A stretch of DNA of 64,000 nt from Sphingomonas sp. 7/4-4 (GCF_027941955.1 NZ_CP115960.1:930001-994000), one strand, 5' to 3'; shown: positions 48,269-60,660, counted from the first letter of the stretch. Numbers and translations are program-made. Notes: generated by a model not told the origin, from the letters alone.

Positions 48269-48843
48269 TTACGCCGCGTCAATCTGCCGCGCTGCGCGCT
48301 CGGCCGACCGCCTGCGCCACTTGCGCGAAATCCACAGCCGCCACGCCAGCGCGGTGACGAAATAGCCCAGCACGCCGCCCAGCACGGCGCAGATCGCCAT
48401 GCCGACTGCAGTGGGCAAGCCGACATCCGCCGCGAGCCAATGCAGCCACCCGGTATCGACAACCGCGGTCTTCGCAGCCGTCGCCGCGGTCGTGCCGCCC
48501 AGATGCAAGACCCAGCCGCCGATCTTGTAATAGAGGACGAGGAGGAACGGCGTGGTCAACGGGTTGGTGAAGAAGGTGGTCAGCGCCGCCGCCGGCACGT
48601 TTGCGCGCAGCGGCAGTGCGAGCACCGCGGACGCCGGAATCTGGCCCATCGGGATCAGGATGCCGGTGAACATGCCGAGCGCGACGCCGCGCGGCACCGA
48701 GCGCCGCGTCATCCGCCACAGCGACGAATGCAGGATGCGATGCGCAATCGGCTTCAGCCAGCGGTTCGACTCGAAGCTCTCGCGCGTCGGCAGGTTGCGA
48801 TCGACCCAGGCGCGGAAGCGCGGGCCCAGCCCCGCTCAACCAC
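48269..48843 (-). CDS. DUF2062 membrane protein, probably frameshifted near its start
   Basis: From ATG 48712: [20 protein letters not shown] and [20 protein letters not shown] are DUF2062 (PF09835) signatures, with three membrane helices. The coding frame extends upstream as [19 protein letters not shown] without a start. Adding one G to the run at 48830-48833 (C on + strand) links it to a GTG at 48843 that overlaps the smpB stop: 192 codons, 191 residues. Function of the family is unclear. Confidence 0.75.
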
Positions 48844-49314
48844 GATCGCGGAGGAGTCGGCCTTGCTCTCGCTTCCAGTCCCGTTCCTTGATCGAGTCAC
48901 GCTTGTCATGCGTCTTTTGCCCTTTGCCAGCGCGAGTTCGACCTTGGCACGCCCTCTTGCGTTGAAGAAGATCGAAAGCGGGACGAGCGTCATGCCCTCA
49001 CGTGCGACGGCACCGTGGAGCTTGTTTATTTCGCGCTCATGAAGGAGCAATTTACGAGGCCGCTTGGGCTCGTGATTATAGCGGTTGCCGTGGCTGAATT
49101 CGGGGATGTTCGAATTGACCAGCCAGACGCCGGTATCGTTGACCTCGGCATAGGCCTCGGCAATCGATCCCTCGCCGAAACGCAGCGATTTCACTTCGGT
49201 GCCGGTGAGGGCGATGCCGGCTTCGTACACCGTGTCGATGAAATAATCGTACCGCGCGCGCCGGTTCTCGGCGACGGTCTTTACCTTTTCGGAATGGGCG
49301 TGCGGGCGAGCCAT
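48836..49314 (-). CDS. smpB: SsrA-binding protein SmpB, frameshifted as read
   Basis: [33 protein letters not shown] and [20 protein letters not shown] are SmpB blocks. After LALAKGK the frame breaks; adding one A (T run 48915-48918 on +) gives [17 protein letters not shown] and the ending LLRDRG at 48836: 160 codons, 159 residues, normal length. SmpB brings tmRNA to stalled ribosomes. The break removes the functionally vital tail, so an error in the sequence is likelier than true loss. Confidence 0.93.
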
Positions 49315-49370
49315 GAGAGGGGCGCATGTAGGGGGCCGATGGGCTTAAGGGAAGCCGTGGATCGGGCGCG

Positions 49371-49400
49371 GAAAGAAAAGGCCTGGCGTGGGCCAGGCCT
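49371..49400 (-). terminator. Rho-independent terminator of the third TonB receptor
   Basis: Read on the minus strand: AGGCCTGGC-CCAC-GCCAGGCCT followed by TTTTCTTT. A perfect nine-pair GC-rich stem and T-rich tail placed 146 bases after the receptor stop, with a palindromic repeat lying between. Confidence 0.75.
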
Positions 49401-49405
49401 ATCAC

Positions 49406-49536
49406 AATCCTCCCCCGCCAGGGGGAGGTGGCATGCAAAGCATGACGGAGGGGGCGGAAGCACTGCGTTCCGTTGGAGAGTGCTTCGCTTACCTCCCTCC
49501 GTCGCCTTCGGCGACACCTCCCCTTGCGGGGAGGAT
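49406..49536. repeat. Palindromic repeat (AATCCTCCCC type)
   Basis: Ends aatcctccccc and ggggaggat pair with each other; inner blocks gacggaggg/ccctccgtc and gccttcggc form hairpins. Same end sequences as the element at 29189-29312. It lies right after the TonB receptor stop and before its terminator. Confidence 0.7.
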
Positions 49537-49545
49537 CGATTGGGC

Positions 49546-51859
49546 TCAGCGCATGCGGGTGCTGAACGAGACGCCGATGATCCGCGGATCGTTGAACACC
49601 GCGGCCATGTAGTTCTCGATCACGCCCTTGAGGTTCTTCTCGTTGGTGATGTTGCGCGCGAACGCAGCGATTTCCCACTCGCCGTTATTGCCTTCGTAGC
49701 CGATCTTCAGGCCGCCTTCGAAGTTGCCGTCGGACGTGAACTCCTTGGTGTCGTACAGCACGAAGCTGGTGAAGCCCTGGAGGTTCCAGTCGGTCGAGAC
49801 GAAGAACTTGCCGTCGTTCGCCGTCGGGATGTCGTAGCGCGCCGCGACGTTGAGATTGTACTCAGGCGCATTGGGCAGGCGGTTGCCGTCGATCCGGGCG
49901 AAGGTGCCGCGGCCGGCGATGGTCACGGTCGGGTCCTTGACGGTGCAGACGATGACGCCGCCGAGCACGCAGACCTGCGCGAGCGCATTCTGGTCATCGA
50001 TTTCGGTGTGCAGCCAGCTGCCGCCGAGCGAGAGCGCGAAATTCTCGATCGGATGCAGGTCGAGCTCGGCCTCGACGCCATACGCCTTGGCCTTGTCCGC
50101 GTTGAGCAGCACGCCGTTGCCGTTCACGTCATTGGCGTTCAGCTGGATGTCGTCGACCGTGTAGTAGAAGCCGCTCAGGTTGAAGCGGACGCGGTTGTCG
50201 AGCAGCGTGCCCTTCAGACCAGCTTCCCACGACAGGATCGTCTCCGAATCCGCCGTGGTGAAGTCCGAATTGAACACCGCCGAACGGCCCTGAATCGTCG
50301 GTCCGCGGAAGCCCTTGGCGACGCGGGCATAGAGGCTGGCATTGTCGCCGAGCTTGTAGAGTGCGCTGACGTCCCAGCTTTCCTTGGTGTCCTCGAGCTC
50401 GACGAAGCGGCGGCCGGTATAGGTCACCGCGCCGGTGCCGGTGTCGGCGGTCTTGAGCAGGCGAGTCGACTTGCTGTCGTTGGTGATCCGCGCGCCGGCG
50501 GTGATCGTCAGATTGGGGACGACCTCGTAGCTGGCCTGACCGAACGCCGCCCAGCTGGTGTTGATGTTGTGCAGGCGCACCCAGTTGTTGGGGTTGCGGC
50601 TGTTGGGGTTGGCCGGATCGAACGGTGCCGAGAGGAAATAGCGGCGCTGGTAGAAATCGGTGATGTCGCGCAGAATCGAAATAATAGCCGCCGAACTGCC
50701 AGTTGAACTTGCCGGTGCCCGGGCTGGCGAGGCGCAGCTCCTGGCTGAACTGGTCGAGATCGCGGACATTGCCCTGCGACTGGCCGTAGAAGGGCGTGCC
50801 GGTGAACAAGGGCGCTGCGCCGCCGTCGGTGTCGCCGCGGCTATAGCCCGAGGTCGTCTCCCAGGCGGAGATCGAGGTCAGCACCGCGCCGCCCAGATCG
50901 TAGCTCGCGCGAAGCGAGGTGCCGTAGGTGTTATAGGCCTGCGGGTTGTCCATCGCCTCGTCATAGGCGACGCGGTCGCGCGGCTCGTTCTCGACGCTGT
51001 TCGAGCCCTTCACCAGCGCGCCGCGGTGGAACAGCGTGGAGGTCCCCTTGTACCAGCGGCCATGGCCCGAGAGATCGAAAGTCAGGCGATCGGTGGGGGT
51101 GAAGCGGAGCTGGAGGCGGAGGTTGCGGTCGTCGAAGCCGCCCATCGCGTTGAAGCTGCCGCGGGTGCCGTCGAAGCTCGGACCGGTATAGGTGTTGTCG
51201 ACCCAGTCGTCGCGGTGCTGGTAGAGCCCCGAGACGCGGAACGACAGGACATCGTCGACGATCGGGCCGCCGAAGCCGACGTCGATGTTGCTGCTGCCAT
51301 ATTCGCCGACCGAAAGCGCGGCGCGGCCCTGAAAGGTGTCGCTCGGGCGGATCGTGTCGAACTTGACGATGCCGGCGGTGGTGTTGCGGCCGAACAGCGA
51401 TCCCTGCGGGCCGCGCAGCACTTCGACACGGTCGAGATCATAGACCGGGTTGGACTTGAGCACGACATGCTCGAGCACGACATCGTCCTGGATGATCGAC
51501 ACCGGCTGCGAGGCGCCGAGGTAGAAGTCGATATTGCCGAGGCCGCGGATGTAATAACGCGGGAAGATGCGGCCCGTGGTCGTCTCGGCATAGAGGCCGG
51601 GGACGCGGCCGGCGAGCGCGAGCGTATCGTCGCCCGCCGCCTGGAAGTCGCGGAGCGAATCGCCCTGCACCACCGCCACCGAGACCGGCACGTCGACGAG
51701 GCGCTCTTCGCGGCGCTGCGCGGTGACGACGATGTCGCCATTGTCGGCCTGCGCCTCAGGCGCGGTTGCGGCTTCCTGCGCGAATGCGGTGCCGGCGTAG
51801 AGCAAAGCGGCGATGGCGGCGCTCGAACGAAGCGCGCGGCGGGCAGATACGAATTTCAT
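49546..51859 (-). CDS. TonB-dependent receptor, frameshifted as read
   Basis: MKFVSARRALRSSAAIAALL at 51859 begins a signal peptide ending AFAQ. GDIVVTAQRREERLVDVPVS is the TonB-box/plug start and LRGPQGSLFGRNTTAGIVKF is in the plug. The frame breaks at FGGYYFDS; removing one base at 50671-50677 (CAGAATC for CGAATC) leads to RDITDFYQRRYFLSAPFDP and the rest of the barrel, ending at 49546: 771 codons, 770 residues. The ligand is unknown. It stands alone between dapA and smpB with its own terminator, so it seems an added gene in that row. Confidence 0.88.
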
Positions 51860-52056
51860 CGGTTCCCCAATCTTGTTCTTTTGGTTCGCGGACGCACGCA
51901 ACAATCGCCCCGCACGCTTGGTGCGCGGGACGGCTGGTGTTCGCGAAAGGGCTTGTTCCCTGAGCGGGCGGCTAGGCGCCGAATGTGATCGGATTGTGAC
52001 AGCCGCGTGCGGTTTACCGCAACGCAAGATGCATGCTTTGCAACCGGGAGTGCCGG

Positions 52057-52938
52057 TCAGATCAGTCCGGCGTGCGCCAATGCAGCGTCGACCGCGGAGC
52101 GGCTCGCCTCGGAGGCTTCGGTCATCGGCAGGCGGATCTCGCCGGGGAAGCCGGGGCGGACCCTGCCGAGCGCATATTTGACCGGGCCTGGCGAGGCATC
52201 GGTGAACATCGCGAGGTGGAGCGGATAGAGGCGGTCGTGGAGCTCGAGGGCGCGGGCGTTGTCGCCGGCCGCCCAGGCGGCCTGGAAATCGGCGCAAAGC
52301 CCCGGCGCGACATTGGCAGTGACCGAGATGCAGCCCGTGCCCCCCATCGCGTTGAAGGCGAGAGCAGTCTCGTCATTGCCCGAGAGCTGGATGAACCCGG
52401 CGCCGCAGCCGGCGCGCTGCTCGGAGACGCGGCCGAGCTGGCCGGTGGCGTCCTTGACGCCGATGAAGCGATCCGGAAACGCTTTGACGACCCGCGCCAT
52501 CGTCGCCGGCTGGATGTCGGTCACCGTGCGGCCGGGGACGTTGTAGAGCACGATCGGCAGGTCGGTCGCATTCGCCACCGCCTCGAAATGGCGGAAGATG
52601 CCTTCCTGGCTCGGGCGGTTGTAATAAGGCGGCACCATCAGCACCGCGTCGGCGCCCGAAGCCTTGGCAGCGTAGACATTCGCGATGGCGACCTGGGTAT
52701 CGTTCGAGCCGGCGCCGGCGAGCACGGGCACCCTGCCCTTCGCCTGATCGACGCAGACGCGCACGACTTCGAAATGCTCGTCCTTGGTCAGCGTTGCTGC
52801 CTCGCCGGTGGTGCCGCACGGAACCAATCCCGCCGAACCTTCGGCAATCTGCCATTCAACAAGATCGCGGTAATCTTGTTCGGCAAAGGCGCCGTTACGG
52901 AACGGCGTGACCAATGCGGGAATCGACCCGGAGAACAT
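52057..52938 (-). CDS. dapA: 4-hydroxy-tetrahydrodipicolinate synthase
   Basis: A 293-residue DapA: PCGTTGEAATL at 40-50, Tyr132 in VLYNVPGR and the Schiff-base Lys162 in GVKDATG. It condenses pyruvate with aspartate semialdehyde for lysine and diaminopimelate synthesis, feeding the cell wall. It is divergent from the lytic transglycosylase gene (60-base gap), so wall synthesis and turnover genes share a control region. Confidence 0.95.
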   Translation of the reverse strand: MFSGSIPALVTPFRNGAFAEQDYRDLVEWQIAEGSAGLVPCGTTGEAATLTKDEHFEVVRVCVDQAKGRVPVLAGAGSNDTQVAIANVYAAKASGADAVLMVPPYYNRPSQEGIFRHFEAVANATDLPIVLYNVPGRTVTDIQPATMARVVKAFPDRFIGVKDATGQLGRVSEQRAGCGAGFIQLSGNDETALAFNAMGGTGCISVTANVAPGLCADFQAAWAAGDNARALELHDRLYPLHLAMFTDASPGPVKYALGRVRPGFPGEIRLPMTEASEASRSAVDAALAHAGLI

Positions 52939-52997
52939 GGCGTGAAAATCTTTCTTAAGTCCCGAGATCGGGACTGGCAGATAGTCGGCGATTCCGT

Positions 52998-55015
52998 ATG
53001 ATGTCCAGCATGCTCGGGTCGTTTATCAAGAGCGCTGTATTGCTCACGGGGGTGTCGGGGGTCGCGGTTTCATCGCAGCTCTCGCATGATCAAATCCGGT
53101 CGTTCGCGGGGGCGTTGCAAAATGCGGTCTCGCCTGCTCCCCCGCTTATGCCCAGTCGGACCCATTGTCCTACGCGCTGATCGAGTGGAAGCGGCTCCAG
53201 CAATCCGACAATTGGCCCTTCCCTGACTACGCCAATTTCCTGCTCTCGCATCCGGGCTGGCCGGGTGAGACCAGCCGGCGCGCGGCGGCCGAGACGGTGC
53301 TCGACAGCGGGAGCTACGCACCTGCGCTGGTGATGCGCTTCTTCGAGCGCTTCCCGCCGCTGACGGCTGCCGGGCGCCTCCGTTTTGCCGAGGCGCTGGC
53401 GGCGTCGGGCAGGCGCGCCGAAGCCAATGAGCAGGCGCGCCAGGCGTGGCGCTCGGGGACGATGCGGGCTGCCGACGAGAGCAAGCTGATGTCCGGCTTC
53501 TTCCCGGCGCTGACGCCCGCGGATCACGACGCGCGGATGGACATGCTGCTGTGGAAGAATGCGACCAGCACGGCCGTGCGGCAGTTGGCTTTCGCGTCGC
53601 CCTCGAAGCGGTCGATCTTCGAAGCGCGGATCGCGTTCCGCACCAGGGCGGCGGACGCGGCGCTCAAGGGCGCGACGGCGTTGGACATCGGGCGTAGCGA
53701 TCCCGGCTATATCGCCGATCGCGCGCGCTGGCTGCGCGACACCGGCCAGAGCCCGGCGATGCGCTCCTACCTTGCGCAGCGGCCGCGGCTGACTTCGTAC
53801 CCGGGCGACGCTGAGGCGTGGTACGAGGCGCTGCTGCTGGCGGCACGCGGTGCTTCATCCGACAACCAGCACAGCCTTGCCTATCAGATCGCCAGCCAGG
53901 TCGACGACGCGTTCCCGTCGACCACCGTCATCGCCGAGCTGCCGCTGGGCGAGCGCGACGATTATACCAGCCTTACCTGGCTGGCGGGCACGACTGCCTT
54001 CTACAATCTCGCCCGTCCGCGCGATGCGATCGGCATGTTCGAGCGCTATTCGCGGGGTTCGAAGACGCCGACCACTCAATCCAAGGGACTGTACTGGGCC
54101 GGGCGCGCCGCTGAGGCTGCGGGCGATCAGGTCGCGGCGCAGGACTATTTCACGCGGGCTGCGGGCTTTTCCGACCTCTATTACGGTCAGCTCGCCGCCG
54201 AGCGGCTGGGCCGAGCGCTGAAAGGGCCGCCGCCGCTCGACACGCGCGTCGCCGCCCCGGAGGCACGCGATGCCTTCTATCGGCGCGAGACGGTGCGTGC
54301 GGCGCAATTGCTCGGGACGATGGGCGATCGCGTATCGCAGGGAATGTTCATCCGCCAGATCGCGCGCGATGCCACCACCGACAACGATCATGTCCTCGCC
54401 GCCGAGCTCAGCCGCACGATCGGGCGGCCGGACTTGGGCGTGATGGTGGGCCGCAGCGCGCTCGAGAACGGCCTGTCGGACTATACCGCCGCGGGATACC
54501 CCTCGGTGCGCGTGCCCGAATCGCAGCGCGACTATTGGACGATCGTCCACGCCATTGCGCGGCAGGAGAGCCAGTTTGATCGCGCAGCGGTGAGCCATGC
54601 CGGCGCGCGCGGGCTGATGCAGCTCATGCCCGGCACCGCGGCCGAGACCGCGGGCAAGCTGGGGCTGAGCTACAATCGGGAATCGCTTACCACCGACACC
54701 GATTACAACATCAAGCTCGGCTCGAGCTATTTCCAGCGCGTCTTCAGCCTTTATGGCAGCTATCCGCTGGCGGTGGCGGCGTACAATGCCGGGCCGGGCA
54801 ATGTGAACAAATGGCTCCGCGCTTATGGCGATCCGCGGCTGCCCGGCGGCGACATGGTCAAGTGGATCGAGCAAATCCCGATCTTCGAGACCAAGAACTA
54901 TGTCCAGCGGGTGCTCGAGAACGCCGTAGTCTATGACCTGATGAACCCCGAATATGCCCGCTCGCGGGGACCGGCGAACATGAGCTGGTATCTCGGCAAG
55001 AGCCGACCGGGCTAG
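52998..55015 (+). CDS. slt: Soluble lytic murein transglycosylase, frameshifted as read
   Basis: From ATG 52998 the signal-like N-terminus (FIKSAVLLTGVSGVAVSSQ) leads to SPAPP, where one C is missing from the run at 53139-53143; adding it joins AYAQSDPLSYALIEWKRLQQ and the rest: 673 codons, 672 residues. A long alpha-helical superhelix (about 60-480) precedes the SLT domain: HAIARQESQFDRAAVSHAGA with the catalytic Glu, GLMQLMPGTA, AVAAYNAGPGNVNKWL. It cuts peptidoglycan glycan strands in the periplasm. Confidence 0.93.
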
Positions 55016-55028
55016 GCGGCCCCTTCTT

Positions 55029-55056
55029 CGTCATCCCCGCCTTCGCGAGGATGACG
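55029..55056. repeat. Hairpin between slt and greB
   Basis: CGTCATCCCCGC-CTTC-GCGAGGATGACG pairs with one bulge and is followed by gtttgggtt. It lies 14 bases after the slt stop. The core belongs with the CGTCA-CCGG repeats in the window; it may also end transcription. Confidence 0.6.
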
Positions 55057-55075
55057 GTTTGGGTTAGAGGGCAGC

Positions 55076-55552
55076 ATGGATCGCCCGAACTACATCACGC
55101 CTGCCGGATATGCCGCGCTCAAGGCCGAATATGACGCCTTGTTCGCCGGCGAGCGCCCGAAGCTGGTGGAGACCATCTCCTGGGCGGCGGGCAATGGCGA
55201 CCGCTCCGAGAACGGCGATTACATCTATGGCCGCAAGCGGCTGCGCGAGATCGACCGGCGGCTGGGTTTCCTGTCGAGGCGCATGAAGGCGGCAAAGGTC
55301 GTCGATCCGGCGCGGCAGGAGGATCGCAGCAAGGTGTTCTTCGGCGCGACGGTGACGGTGGCCGACGAGGACGACAACCGCCGCGAACTGACTTTGGTAG
55401 GCGACGACGAGACCGACGCCGGCAAGGGGTTGATCGGGTGGAATGCACCGCTGGCGCGGGCATTGCGCGGCGCCGCGGTGGGCGATCTCAGACGCGTCAC
55501 CTTGCCCGGCGGCGAGCGGGAATATGAAGTAATTGCCGTAACCTACCCCTGA
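55076..55552 (+). CDS. greB: Transcription elongation factor GreB
   Basis: A 158-residue GreA/GreB protein: an N-terminal coiled coil starting YITPAGYAALKAEYDAL with the tip GDRSENGDYIYGRKRLREID, in which acidic residues reach the polymerase active site; GKGLIGWNAPLARAL in the C-terminal domain. YIYGRKRLREIDRR favours GreB over GreA. It rescues backtracked RNA polymerase. Confidence 0.93.
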   Translation: MDRPNYITPAGYAALKAEYDALFAGERPKLVETISWAAGNGDRSENGDYIYGRKRLREIDRRLGFLSRRMKAAKVVDPARQEDRSKVFFGATVTVADEDDNRRELTLVGDDETDAGKGLIGWNAPLARALRGAAVGDLRRVTLPGGEREYEVIAVTYP

Positions 55553-55662
55553 GGCGTGCCCCGGACGCGGTGAACCGAATCGCCGCTCCGCTTCGTTTTC
55601 GACGGTCCGTGGTAAACAGGCGACGGGGCCCTTGGTTCGGGTCCGGGTTCAGTGTGGGGATT

Positions 55663-55941
55663 ATGGTAACACAGCGTATTCTGGTTTCCGGCCGCGTCCA
55701 GGGCGTCGGCTATCGCGACTGGGTGGTGCGCACGGCGCAGCGCACCGGCCTTACCGGCTGGGTGCGCAACGTCAGGGATGGACGCGTCGAGATCCTCGTT
55801 TCCGGCGATGACGATACTGTCGCCCAATTGATCGAGGGATGCCGCGAAGGCACGCCGCTGGCGCGGGTCGAGAATGTCGAGGCCTATTCCGCCGAGGGCG
55901 AGAAGCAGGCCAAGGGCTTCACCAAACGCTTCACCGCCTGA
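55663..55941 (+). CDS. acyP: Acylphosphatase
   Basis: A 92-residue acylphosphatase. VSGRVQGVGYRDW contains the catalytic Arg18, and GWVRNVRDGRVE the catalytic Asn36. ATG 55663 gives the normal length; the longer frame from 55570 adds unrelated residues. It hydrolyses acyl phosphates in the cytoplasm. Confidence 0.93.
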   Translation: MVTQRILVSGRVQGVGYRDWVVRTAQRTGLTGWVRNVRDGRVEILVSGDDDTVAQLIEGCREGTPLARVENVEAYSAEGEKQAKGFTKRFTA

Positions 55942-56075
55942 CGCGGGAAACAGCCGCGCCGCCGATTGAACGGGAAACGCTGGGTTTCGCCGGTGCCGGT
56001 TGATTCGGCGGCGCGGGCGTGAAAGGTTCCGCTTGTGAAACGGCGTGATCGCGCGCCGTCAACAGGAGGAACGCA

Positions 56076-56462
56076 ATGCCCATTCCCGCAAGCTGGTCCG
56101 GCCCCTTGCTGAGCGTGCTTCGCATCGCCGCTGCGCTGTCTTTCCTGCATCACGGCACGTCGAAATTCTTCGGACTCCCGCCCTTCCCGGTGCCGGCACC
56201 GCTGCCGCCGATGCTGCTCGCGGCGGGCGCGATCGAACTGGTGGGCGGCGCGCTGCTGCTGATCGGCTTCTTCACCCGGCCGGTGGCGTTCATCGCATCG
56301 GGCATGTGCGCAGTGGCCTATTTCATGGTGCATGCGCCAAAGGGCCTCTACCCCTCGGTGAACGGCGGCGAAGCGGCTCTGCTCTACGCCTTCATCTTCC
56401 TCTACCTCGCCGCTGCCGGCGCAGGCCCGTGGAGCGTCGACGCGGCGCGCAACCGCGGCTGA
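56076..56462 (+). CDS. DoxX-family membrane protein
   Basis: A 128-residue four-helix membrane protein: LLSVLRIAAALSFLHHGTSKFFGL is the family opening, AAGAIELVGGALLLIGFFTRPVAF the second helix pair. DoxX proteins occur in quinol-oxidising or redox-protective complexes; no role can be fixed here. The 130 bases before it show no partner gene. Confidence 0.9.
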   Translation: MPIPASWSGPLLSVLRIAAALSFLHHGTSKFFGLPPFPVPAPLPPMLLAAGAIELVGGALLLIGFFTRPVAFIASGMCAVAYFMVHAPKGLYPSVNGGEAALLYAFIFLYLAAAGAGPWSVDAARNRG

Positions 56463-56505
56463 CGATCGGCCGCAGGACGCGATCGCGTCCTGCGGCTGCG
56501 GTCCG

Positions 56506-57510
56506 CTAGCGCAAGCGCCGCAGCATCTTCTCAATCGCCGCGGTCACCCGTGCCAGCCGGGCATAGTCGATCTTGTCGGGCGTATCTTCGCGCGTATGGT
56601 AATGCGGATAACGAAAAGGCGCCGTGTCGGTGATCATCAGGGCTGGCACGCCGATCTGCTCGAACGCCCAATGATCCGACCAATCGATCCCCTGGACGAC
56701 GCTCGGCGCAGTGCCGCCCTCGCTCGGAAACTGTCCAACTGCACGGAAATTGCCGACTGCCTTGCGGACGAAGCTGCGCGACGAGATGGTGCCGACAAAA
56801 GCGACGAAGTTCCCCGTATCAGGATAGAGCAACCCTAGCGGAAAGGGATAATGCTGGCTTCCCGGACGATCGCTATAATAGCCTAAAGTCTCCAGTGAGA
56901 GCATGCCCCGCACCTGCTCGCCCGATGCCTTGAGCCGATTGGCATATACCACACTGCCCATCCGATCGGTCTTGAAGAAAGGCGGCTCCTCATTGGCAAA
57001 GAAAACGAGGTGGATCGGGGAACTGATCTGTCCCTGCAGATCAGCAAGCATCCGCGCCAGCTCGAGCAAAGCCGCCACGCCCGAGCCATTGTCATTGGCT
57101 CCCGGCGCGGTGAAGGCGCTGTCATAATGCGCACCGATCACCAGTGCCGGCCCGGGTTCATCATCGGGGACAAGCGAAACTTCGATGTTTCGCGCATGAC
57201 CATCGTCGAACGGCTGCGCATATATCTGGTAGCCGAAGCCTCGCAGCGTGCTTTCGATATAGCGCGCCGACCGTTCGAGCGCCTCCGGGTGCCCCGCATT
57301 ATGCGGTTCGCGCGCAATCGCCTCCACATGTCCGCGCAACCGTTTCGCCAGATCGGTTTCGGTGGCGCTGAGCGGCGGCAATGGACCGCTCCATGATTTG
57401 CCCGGCACCGCGGTCATCCAGAATAACGCGAGGACGGGCGTCACGAAGAGTGCGAGTACGAGGCCGAAGGAAGCGACCCGAATCCAGTGTTCATGAAGCC
57501 AGTCGCGCAT
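56506..57510 (-). CDS. M28-family aminopeptidase, membrane-anchored
   Basis: A 334-residue zinc peptidase. An N-terminal helix (VASFGLVLALFVTPVLALFW) anchors it with the catalytic part in the periplasm. VIGAHYDSAFTAPGANDNGSG bears His and Asp ligands, FFANEEPPFF the catalytic Glu region, and HYHTREDTPDKID the last His. It removes N-terminal amino acids from peptides. Stands alone between DoxX (plus) and a GNAT gene (minus). Confidence 0.92.
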   Translation of the reverse strand: MRDWLHEHWIRVASFGLVLALFVTPVLALFWMTAVPGKSWSGPLPPLSATETDLAKRLRGHVEAIAREPHNAGHPEALERSARYIESTLRGFGYQIYAQPFDDGHARNIEVSLVPDDEPGPALVIGAHYDSAFTAPGANDNGSGVAALLELARMLADLQGQISSPIHLVFFANEEPPFFKTDRMGSVVYANRLKASGEQVRGMLSLETLGYYSDRPGSQHYPFPLGLLYPDTGNFVAFVGTISSRSFVRKAVGNFRAVGQFPSEGGTAPSVVQGIDWSDHWAFEQIGVPALMITDTAPFRYPHYHTREDTPDKIDYARLARVTAAIEKMLRRLR

Positions 57511-57577
57511 TGCCTCTCCCCCAGATGAGAGGGTTACCGCGCCCGCCCGCCCGACGCCAAGAGCTTTAGGCCGGGCG

Positions 57578-58027
57578 TCAGGAAAGTGCTTTGCGCTGAA
57601 TCACTACCGGGATTCCCCGTGCGTCCACTTCGAAACCGGTGATATGGAAGCCGTGGCGCAGATTGAGCAGGATCATCGGATTGTTGGCGGCGCGGGTGCG
57701 GGTTTCGACGAAGCGGTAGCCGACGGCCGCAGCATGCGCGTGCTGGCGCTCCATCAACTCCGAAGCGACGCCCTGCCCGCGCAGCCGCGGATGGACGCCG
57801 CCGAGCCATGAATAGAGCAGCGCGTCGCCGCGGCGATAGCCGAGCTTGAACCCGACCCATTCGCCGCCCTCGATGGCCAGCCAGAGATCGGGATCCGCGA
57901 CGCGGGGCAAGCGGTCGAGCAGATAGGCGGAATCGAATTCGGCGAAGACGGCCTTGCAGAGTGCGAGCAGCGGATCGGCGGCGTCGGCGATCGGTCCGGC
58001 CCAGCGCTGATAATCGGTGTCTGACAT
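57578..58027 (-). CDS. GNAT-family N-acetyltransferase
   Basis: A 149-residue acetyltransferase: LYSWLGGVHPRLRGQGVASELM has the acetyl-CoA loop (R/QxxGxG/A as RLRGQGVA), and RFVETRTRAANNPMILLNLRHGF the typical NxxMxxLNxxxGF close. Substrate unknown. Its start overlaps nothing; the next gene runs the opposite way. Confidence 0.88.
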   Translation of the reverse strand: MSDTDYQRWAGPIADAADPLLALCKAVFAEFDSAYLLDRLPRVADPDLWLAIEGGEWVGFKLGYRRGDALLYSWLGGVHPRLRGQGVASELMERQHAHAAAVGYRFVETRTRAANNPMILLNLRHGFHITGFEVDARGIPVVIQRKALS

Positions 58028-58109
58028 ATCGGTTCGTTACACGAATGGGCGGCGGGAACGAAAGTCAGTGCGTCTTCGAACCACGTATCGTGTCCTTTCG
58101 GCACCGGCT

Positions 58110-58922
58110 ATGAATCACGGCATGAGGCATTTTCTCGCGCTGTCCGTAATCCTGTTCGCCGGCATCGGCACTGCCACGGCACAGGAGCTGCGGCCGCTCT
58201 GCCCCGACCGTCCGGGGCTGGGCACGCCAGCCTGCACGGTGGACCGCGGTCATGCCGTGGCCGAATTGGGCAGCGTCGACTGGTCGCTCGAACAGGACGG
58301 CGCCGAACGCATCGACAACTGGACGCTGGGCAACGTACTGCTCCGCTACGGCGTGACCGACGATCTAGAGGTCCAGGCCGGCTGGACCGCGTTCGGCTCG
58401 GTCCGCACCCGCGACAGGGTCACCGGCTCGATCGCGCACGGCGCCGGCACCGGCGACGTCACGCTCGCGCTACGGCGCAACCTCTCCCATCCGGACGGAT
58501 CTGGCTTCTCGGCGGCGGTCATGCCTTATGCCACGCTTCCCGCCGGCGGCGCGACGATGGGCGCGGGGGACTGGGCCGCGGGGCTGATCGCGCCCGTCAG
58601 CTACAGCTTGAACGACACTTTCGGCATCGCACTGACGCCCGAAGTCGATGCGGCCGTCGACGAAGACCGGCGCGGGCGGCACTTCGCTTATGGCAGCGTG
58701 ATCGGGCTGAGCGCCGCGCTGACCAAGTCGGTAAGCAGCGCGCTCGAAATCGAGGCAATGCGCGACGAGGATCCGTCGGGCAGTTCGACCGAAGAGCTGG
58801 CAGGCCTGTCTGTTGCCTGGCAACCACAGGGCGACCTGCAGATCGATGCCGGTGCAGTCGCCGGGCTGAACAAGACGAGCCCCGACGTCGAACTCTATGT
58901 CGGGATCGCGCGGCGCTTCTGA
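58110..58922 (+). CDS. Outer-membrane beta-barrel (transporter-like) protein
   Basis: A 270-residue exported protein with a signal peptide ending GTATAQ (about residue 29), then CPDRPGLGTPACTVDRGHAV with two Cys, and alternating beta-strands ending in VGIARRF with terminal Phe. It resembles the MetA-pathway phenol-degradation/transporter group (PF13557). ATG 58110 or 58122 may be the start; the track upstream of 58110 lacks family resemblance. Substrate unknown. Confidence 0.78.
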   Translation: MNHGMRHFLALSVILFAGIGTATAQELRPLCPDRPGLGTPACTVDRGHAVAELGSVDWSLEQDGAERIDNWTLGNVLLRYGVTDDLEVQAGWTAFGSVRTRDRVTGSIAHGAGTGDVTLALRRNLSHPDGSGFSAAVMPYATLPAGGATMGAGDWAAGLIAPVSYSLNDTFGIALTPEVDAAVDEDRRGRHFAYGSVIGLSAALTKSVSSALEIEAMRDEDPSGSSTEELAGLSVAWQPQGDLQIDAGAVAGLNKTSPDVELYVGIARRF

Positions 58923-58980
58923 GTTCGTGCCGCGGAAGGTCTCGACGCGCCCTCCCCGCGGGGAAGAGCGCGTCAGGCGA

Positions 58981-60660
<1,680 letters not shown>

